DNA from: Kryptolebias marmoratus
Taxonomy: Eukaryota; Chordata; Actinopteri; Cyprinodontiformes; Rivulidae
Length of the DNA: 64,000 bases
Assembly: GCF_001649575.2 (NCBI RefSeq)
Contig: NC_051437.1
Location: 20,496,384-20,560,383 of the forward strand
Direction: 5' to 3'
Shown here: piece after piece, positions 57,985 through 64,000 of the stretch
Layout of the letters: every line of letters begins with the position of its first letter
Numbering within the stretch: position 1 is the stretch's first letter
Notes under the pieces: model-generated
Told to the model about the DNA's origin: nothing
Seen by the model: the letters and a program-made list of their open reading frames with translations, nothing else
The model's database searches: none
Translations under genes and position numbers: made by a program

Positions 57985-58150
57985 ATCACATCCATCCATC
58001 CATCCATTTTCTTTGCCTGCTTCTTCCAGCTGGTGCCTGTTTCTAGCAGTCGCTGGGTGAGAAGCACGGGTAGGTCACCAGTCCATTTGTCCAATTTGTG
58101 CTCTTACTCACACCTGGTGATCTAATTTACCAATTAACCTTCTAACCTTT
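57985..58150 (-). mobile_element. LINE 3' tail, inverted
   Basis: (ATCC)n, then TTTTCTTTGCCTGCTTCTTC, GGTAGGTCACCAGTCCATTT and CACCTGGTGATCTAATTTAC: the reverse complement of the common L2-type fish LINE end. Confidence 0.55.
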
Positions 58151-58652
58151 TTTTGCGCAAACACTCAGGCGTTAAGCCAGGATGTATTAACCAGTATCTG
58201 TGCAACTAGGTTTTGTGGATATTTCTTGCTTTGCAAGATTGTGTTGTATAACCACCACACATATATCTCTAAAAGTGCTGCAGCTGGGACATAATGCTTT
58301 ATTAGCCACACCCATACATTACTAAAATGTTCTGTTCAGATCGCTGTACTGTACAGCTAAAATAAACCAACTAAAAGACATTCATAGACTCCTGATCCTT
58401 TCACTGAGATTAATTAATGATAACATAAGAGATTTCCTCCATATAGGCTACCATGTGCTAAAATAAAATACAAAACTCGCGGTACACCTTTGTAGATTAT
58501 TGTGAATGAGTTGTTAATGTGAGACATTCAGATTATTCTGTCAATAAAATGTAAAAATACCCAAAATACCTTTAAAAGGTAGTTAGATAAATTGGAATTC
58601 CAAAGAAAGGGTATTAAAGCAGAAACGCACACATAAGCAATGTAAGGACACT

Positions 58653-58658
58653 TTTATT
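58653..58658 (-). terminator. Polyadenylation signal of the WFDC gene
   Basis: TTTATT on the plus strand reads AATAAA on the minus strand, 57 bases after the stop codon. Confidence 0.6.
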
Positions 58659-58714
58659 CAAGATGTCTGTGTCAAAGAAACCAAAGAAGTTCACACTGCA
58701 ATGTATGATGCAGC

Positions 58715-61700
58715 TCAGTTGATGTCTTTAGCAAAAAAGGGGTTTTCACAGGAACGACCACATTCATTTGGACAGCACTTCTTCTTCCCACTGCATTCAC
58801 TATCATCACGGCAAAGATTAAGACATCGAGGGTTGTTCTGACGCCTCCCACAAAATCCTGGCTTCACTGAAACACCCCCAAAAAAAAAACATTCAGTCCA
58901 TGCATATCGAGCAGCCATATGAGGAGAGTAAATGAGGATTTTTACCACCTTATTCATATCTCACCTGGTACTGGTGTCATACACTGATGTCCACACCCAT
59001 TAGAGCAGCACAACTTTCCGTCTTGGCACTTGGATCCCTGGAAGCACTCTTCAATACATATCCCTATTCCTGGAGTTGGACACCCGAGAGGCACTGGGAG
59101 AAAAGAGAAAACAGTTTATGCAATCAGAGAAATCTGACTTTTGAGAGGAAAATATTTTTTACATGAAAACCAGCCTGAAAACAATTGTTCACATGTTTTT
59201 ATTCACTTAAATATAATTACAAAATCTTTAATGGCTGCTTTGGAAAATATTGTGTCTTTTACATGGAAGAGGTGGGACACAGCCGGCTCCATGCCTGAAC
59301 CCACAACATTTTTCGGCTCCAGGGCAGTCTCTGTCACAGCGACATGGTTTTAGTGGTGCGAAGGATTCAAAGTAGCTTGGACACTGACCTGGTTTATTCT
59401 GAGCCTTTTGAGCTGCTGAGAGAAAAAAGAGAAAATTTATGCAAAAATTTTAAATACAAAAATCTGACAAATGTGAGTTTTGAGAGGAGTCTGTTTTTAT
59501 CACTCACTGCTGAAGTCAAAGGTGTAATAATGACTTTGCCCATATTTGTGTGTAAGTTTGTCTTTCTGTAGCTTTAGCAAAATATCTCATGAGCCACTAT
59601 GGATTTTAATGAAACTTTCAGAACATTATCCATCCATCCATCCATCCATCCATCCATGCATCCATCCATCCATCCATCCATCCATCCATCCACCAATTAT
59701 CCATCCATCCATCCATCCATCCATCCATCCATCCATCCATCCATCCATCCATCCATCCATCCATCCATCCATCCATCCATCCATCCATCCATCCATCCAT
59801 TATCTGCTGCTTGTTCTGGAGTCGGGTCGTGGGGACAGCAGCTTGAGCAGGGAAGTCCAGACATTTCTTTCCACTGCCACCTCTTTCAGCTCTTCCAGGA
59901 AGATTCCAAGGCATTCCCAGGCCAGCCGAGAAACATAGCTTATCCAGTGTCTCCTGGGTCTTCCCTGGGGTCTCCTCCAAGTGGGACATGTCCAGAACAC
60001 CTCCCTAGGGAGGCGTCCAGGGGGCATCCTGACCAGATGCTCGAACCACCTCTCGATGTGGAGGAGCAGTGGCTCTACTCTGAGTCCCTCCCAGATAACT
60101 AAACTTCTCACCCTTTCTCTTAGGGAGAGCCTAAGCATTCAATTCAATTGCATGTATCTGTGATCTCGTTTTTTCTGTCCCTACCCAAAGTTCATGACCG
60201 TAGGTGAGGGTATGCTTGTAGACTGACTGGTAAACAGAGAGTTTTGCTTTGCCGCTCAGCTTCCTCTTCCCCACAACGGACCAGTCAGAGTATGCAATAC
60301 TGTGGAATCTGCACTGATCCATCTGTCGATTGCATGCACCAGTCTTCCCTCACTTGTGAACAACACCCCAAGATACTTAGACTCCTCCACTTGAGGCCTT
60401 AATCCAAACCCAAAGAGAGCAATCAACCCTTTTCCAGCTGAGGACCATGGCCTCAGCCCTGTTTGTTGTGATAAAATTATCTAAATCTAAAACTCTGAAA
60501 TTGTTGTCCCTAGGTGTAAGTGAGAGAGTGAAAGGCTGTCAGTTTCATTTGTCTCTGTGTCCCTGTGATGGACTTGCAACCTGTCCAGGGTGTCCCCTGC
60601 CTCTCGTACAGTGATGGCTGGAGATGGGAACCAGCTCCCGGTGACCCGTAAAGGAGAAGTGGATAAAGAAAATGGATGAATGTTAGCATCAACCCTGTCT
60701 GTTGTGGTTAAATGATCGAAATGCCCTATCAAACACAAGAGTCAAAGTTTGGTAAAAACAGATTCTTGATTTCAGAATTTTCATTTTAAATCATTTCAGG
60801 ACCTGTCAGATTTATATTGCGATCCTTCAAATGGTTTTAACTCATATTTATGCCAACACAAAGTGACTCTCTTGTCTAATAGCATTCATATTAATCAGCT
60901 GAGTCAGTAGGTGTTTCAGTGTCCTGACCGACAGTTTATTTCTGAAAGGCAGAAATAAACTGTCAGTTAACTGTCAGTAATTATATTCAGGCCCGTCAGC
61001 TTCTCTGAAGCAAAACACCTTTGTTGTTTGTTTACTTTTACTAAAAGAATGTCAGGGAGTTGTCTGAAACTGTTACACCAAAAGAATCTTTTAAATGAGG
61101 AAGCAAAGAATTTCTTAGTTGTTCTTCTGTCTGACATGAGACGAATACAGAAAAATCAAAAAGTTTGATTAGTTGTGCTCAGATATGTTCAGCAGCATTA
61201 AAGTTTTATTTTACTCAGATTTAAATCAACTAATTTAAATCTGCTTAATAAGGGTAGATAACACCCAAGGATCACATTTATTCATGGTAATTTTCTTATA
61301 ATATAATGGACAAAATAAGCAGCCAAGTTTTATAACTGGGATGTTGAATGTATTACAAGATTATATCACAGATATGTGATTTATTTTGATTTGTTTAATC
61401 TATACACACTTTTTGTGTCCTGAGTTTTTGTTTTGCTTTAAATGGTGCTGTTATTTCTGAGATGCAACACAACAAAATAGAAATCAGATATTTGGCAAAA
61501 TTCAACCAACAGAACTAATAAACCAACCTTTTTGATTTCACTCACCAATTATTAAAGATGAAATGTATTAAACTTCATCAAACAAATCCAGCGAGCGATG
61601 TGTTTACAACACACCACTTCTAGCTCTGGGTTGTAAAACTTCTTAAGTTTAGGAGATGTGAACAAACATTTTCTACTGAGGCTGAGATAAAAGCTGCTGT

Positions 61701-62192
61701 CAGTCAAGAAACATTCAGATTTAATTATCAGGCAACATCCAGGGAAAGAAAAAAAGCATTTCTTTTGTCAACTTGAAATAACATTGAGTACATTTTTGGC
61801 AAAACTTTAATTATTTAAAAGATATATCGAGATTTTTAACAGCTACAGTACTTTTGTAAAAATTGTGGCTCTTACGTAGAGTCGTAGGGGCGCAGACGGA
61901 TCCATAATCAAACCTGCAGCATCTTTCGGTTCCAGGGCATTCGCTGTCATGGTCACATGGTGGGACTGGCAGGAGAGTATTAAAGGTTTCTGGACAGATC
62001 CCTGGTTTTAGAGAAGTGTTGGCTTACCATTAATGAGGGTTTCAAACAAACAAAAATCGCATTGAACATTGTGTTTATTGAACACATTAAAGAAAAAGCA
62101 AACTTACCACGTTTTGTCTGATCTGCATAAGAGAGCACAAACAGACAAGATGCTAAAAGCAGAGCAGCTATTATAGAACAGCTCGTCTTCAT
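58715..62192 (-). CDS. Secreted protein with four WAP domains (WFDC2-like, 5 exons)
   Basis: WAP four-disulfide core proteins are small secreted protease inhibitors or antimicrobials. Exons in transcript order: 62192-62108, 62001-61876, 59388-59263, 59093-58965, 58866-58715; every internal boundary is phase 1; 205 residues. Residues 1-23 form a signal peptide ending SYA. One WAP domain is encoded per exon. Domains 3 (117-150) and 4 (161-195) have all eight cysteines. Domains 1 (31-65) and 2 (73-107) lack the second and seventh; domain 2 has an extra cysteine at 88. Exons 2 and 3 are both 126 bases and similar (CPGTERCC / CPGAEKCC), so one arose from the other. The gene follows pigt, as WFDC2 does in mammals, but human WFDC2 has two WAP domains, so orthology is likely by position only. 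A LINE fragment and a microsatellite fill much of intron 2. Confidence 0.85.
59540..59627 (-). repeat. Inverted copy of the dispersed element end
   Basis: ATCTCATGAGCCACTATGG and ATTTTAATGAAACTTTCAGA are the reverse complement of the element end also seen near 38976 and 63750. It abuts the (ATCC)n tract. Confidence 0.5.
59628..59800. repeat. (ATCC)n microsatellite
   Basis: About 170 bases of ATCC units with two short interruptions (ATGC near 59656, CACCAATT near 59690). It forms the 3' tail of the LINE fragment to its right. Open frames with Ile-His-Pro-Ser or Met-Asp-Gly-Trp repeats are artefacts. Confidence 0.97.
59801..60690 (-). mobile_element. Non-LTR retrotransposon 3' fragment in WFDC intron
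   Basis: The minus strand encodes the reverse-transcriptase C-terminus in pieces: [20 protein letters not shown] (60131-60322), then [36 protein letters not shown] and [18 protein letters not shown] (59800-60138). It is split by frameshifts and stops and cannot be active. At 60530-60685 a separate L2-type tail on the plus strand follows (GTCCAGGGTGTCCCCTGCCT, ending AAAGAAAATGGATGAATG). Same family as 26315-26880. Confidence 0.7.
60930..60964. repeat. Perfect 15-bp inverted repeat (hairpin)
   Basis: GACAGTTTATTTCTG, five bases (AAAGG), then CAGAAATAAACTGTC. It is followed by a short direct repeat (CTGTCAGTTAA/CTGTCAGTAA). It lies in WFDC intron 2; the rest of this intron (60700-61875) shows no exon. 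Confidence 0.8.
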
Positions 62193-62600
62193 GTTGATTT
62201 CTCAAGGTCAGTCAGAAATGAGCTCCTGATCTCCTGTTTGGATAAATATCTGGTACATAAACTGTAGTCTGAGCAGCACAGCGGATGTTGGGTCCTTGTG
62301 TCTTCAGAGCTCTTTTTGAAAAGATTTATAGTCACAACAGACACACCCGAATAGTTCACCACCTTCTTTTTTTTTTGCTTACATTTTTGACAACTAATTG
62401 TGAAATTGTAGCAGTGGTGACTCTTGCTGCATTGTTTGCATGTTTCTTGGCTGTCTCAGCTACTTTGCTTCATTTTAGATCAGAAACATGAGCTATAAGC
62501 TTGTATTACTTTTTACCACACACAAATATAAGGACCATTGTCAACAACCCAAAGACCTTTCTAAAAGCTTCAAATGACACAAACTAACCATCATTTAAAG
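62193..62600 (-). promoter_or_regulatory. WFDC upstream region, also the source copy of the 57.4-kb relic
   Basis: Directly upstream of the WFDC ATG there is a TATTTAT-like element (62240-62248 read on the minus strand) about 50 bases from the start codon. Positions 62260-62600 share ordered blocks with 57460-57830 (CACAGCGGATGTTGGGTCC against CACAGAGGATGCTGGGTCC). Confidence 0.45.
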
Positions 62601-62629
62601 AACTGCTTATCTTCAGCAGTCATTGTGCC

Positions 62630-62765
62630 AAAGGAGGGGGACACCCTGAGCAGGTCACACGTCTACACAGGGACACAAAGAGACAAACAACTATTCACAC
62701 TTAAGGATGATTGTTTTTGGTCTGTGGGAGGAATTTAAAGTACAAATAAATGAAACCCGGGACTG
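62630..62765 (+). mobile_element. LINE 3' fragment
   Basis: GAGCAGGTCACACGTCTAC, GGGACACAAAGAGACAAACA, ACTATTCACACTTAAGG and GGTCTGTGGGAGGAATTTAA follow the order seen in common fish L2-type elements. No open frame. Confidence 0.45.
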
Positions 62766-64000
62766 TTGCTACTTTCAAAATGTCAAAGTATCACCTTGAT
62801 GTTGAACAACACCTTTAAGAAAGTACTCGATGGAAATATGGGGAACAAAGTTGAACTTTTATGTTTAGTACATCTTTAAAAAAAACCTGAACGTCTTGTT
62901 CTTATACATTTAAAAAGGTTGGAAAACCCATTCAGAAGATGATTTAAACTGTACAGATAAACCGAGAAAAACATTAGGAGAAAGTCAAGGAAATTCATGG
63001 TTTTGTGGATGAAAACTGTATTATATTACTGAGTTTGAAGAATGTTTGGTATTTGTAGTTCCTGATTTTTATATCATATCATTATGTTATCAGAAGGACA
63101 TTTGTACACAAGGATTTGGATATCTCATGGTCGGGATAGTATGTTCCACCTAAATTAAGTTAAGTAACTATATGGGACAGTGAGGGTCACACCGACTGTC
63201 CACAAGCCCGTCTAGAAGCTGATTGGGTTATGAGCGTTACTGTGTACTGATCGTGGGCTGCAGAATGAATAAATATCTCCTGTTTTGTCGATAATGTTGT
63301 CAGAACGTCATCAGTCTTTCATACTGTGTATAAACTTGTGTCTGTCTCAAGCAATTTTAAAATAAATCACCACAAAAGACATTTCTGACTTGTTTAAATT
63401 CTTGAGTTTACCTTATTATTTCAGAAATTCCACCACAGTTTCAAACACCAATATCTGAGTCCTTGAGTGATATGTTTCCTGAATTACATTTTTCCTGTAA
63501 ACCTTTGGCATTAATTGTTGGCGTCAACCCTGTCGTTGTGTTTGCAAAACATCTCACTTTCCACTGGACCAATTTTATGACTCTGAGCAACCACCACATC
63601 AATATTTAGCTCAATAACTGTAAACGTGACTGACTTTTACCCATTTTTGTGTTGGTTGATGTTTTTTGGTTATGACAACTGTCTTAAGTTTGGGTAACTC
63701 AGTGTTAATCAGTAGTAGATGTACATCCAATAAATACTTTCTGAGAGTTTCATTAAAATCCATTCAGTGGTTCATGAGACATTTTGACTGACAAAGACAT
63801 ACACACAATGGCAAAAATATTTTTGCTCCCATTTCAACGTTAGATGAAAAACTGGTTGAATTAGTCATGTTAACAAATGACAATTTGAACAAATCAGCTT
63901 ATTTCTGAGAAGGAATCTCACCACTCAGCTGTGCATCACTTCACAAACCTGTCATCGAACAGAACCAGATGGTTTTTTCCCGCTCTGAGGTTGAGACATT
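62766..64000. repeat. Right-edge intergenic sequence with a dispersed element copy
   Basis: Positions 63540-63830 match the family at 37900-39430 (TATTTAGCTCAATAACTGTA, then TTCATTAAAATCCATTCAGT and GGTTCATGAGACATTTTGAC). The rest shows no gene or RNA. Confidence 0.45.

Noticed and set aside
59546..60102. Open frames with Ile-His-Pro-Ser or Met-Asp-Gly-Trp repeats
   Set aside because: They are translations of the (ATCC)n microsatellite joined to a dead LINE fragment.
1..64000. Bacterial or viral system (CRISPR, toxin-antitoxin, prophage)
   Set aside because: All genes are spliced vertebrate genes; repeats are microsatellites and transposon remnants; no regularly spaced repeat array and no viral gene is seen.

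Overview
This is a piece of a teleost fish nuclear genome. The evidence is vertebrate-type genes split into many short exons with GT-AG introns, AT-rich introns, vertebrate polyadenylation signals, (ATCC)n/(ATG)n/(TAG)n microsatellites and interspersed repeats typical of ray-finned fish. I cannot name the species. It is not microbial: I found no operons, CRISPR arrays, phage genes, rRNA or tRNA genes.

Layout. At the left edge (986-1909, +) lies ppp1r3d, a glycogen-targeting subunit of protein phosphatase 1 with one coding exon. Next comes sycp2 (3560-18558, +), which encodes a lateral-element protein of the synaptonemal complex; I could trace 45 coding exons, about 1,617 residues, in one continuous reading frame. 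Converging on it is phactr3 (19572-48904, -), a phosphatase and actin regulator of 12 coding exons and 547 residues, with a 20-kb first intron. Head-to-head with phactr3 is pigt (50323-55661, +; 11 exons, 642 residues), a subunit of the GPI transamidase. The right end holds a secreted protein with four WAP domains on the minus strand (58715-62192; 5 exons, 205 residues), resembling WFDC2, which is also next to PIGT in mammals. Ppp1r3d-sycp2-phactr3 matches human 20q13.3 and pigt-wfdc matches human 20q13.12, so two blocks of one human chromosome arm are joined here.

The genes do not form one pathway. They are a syntenic block: PP1 targeting (PPP1R3D and PHACTR3 both bind PP1), meiosis (SYCP2), GPI anchoring (PIGT) and an innate-defence or protease-inhibitor type secreted protein (WFDC).

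Points that go beyond routine annotation: (i) a probable AT-AC intron with a U2-like 5' site in sycp2; (ii) a CpG island inside phactr3, next to an in-frame ATG that would give a short isoform with only two RPEL motifs; (iii) no exon for the N-terminal RPEL motif of phactr3 where it should be, with flanking exon phases that keep the frame; (iv) WAP domains 1 and 2 of the WFDC protein both lack the same two cysteines, C2 and C7, which pair with each other in canonical WAP domains; (v) a relic copy of the WFDC upstream region 4.8 kb away, between pigt and the WFDC gene. The large phactr3 intron and the intergenic regions otherwise hold repeats, LINE remnants, microsatellites and a few candidate conserved non-coding elements. 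One ambiguous base at 30315 marks an uncertain assembly position.
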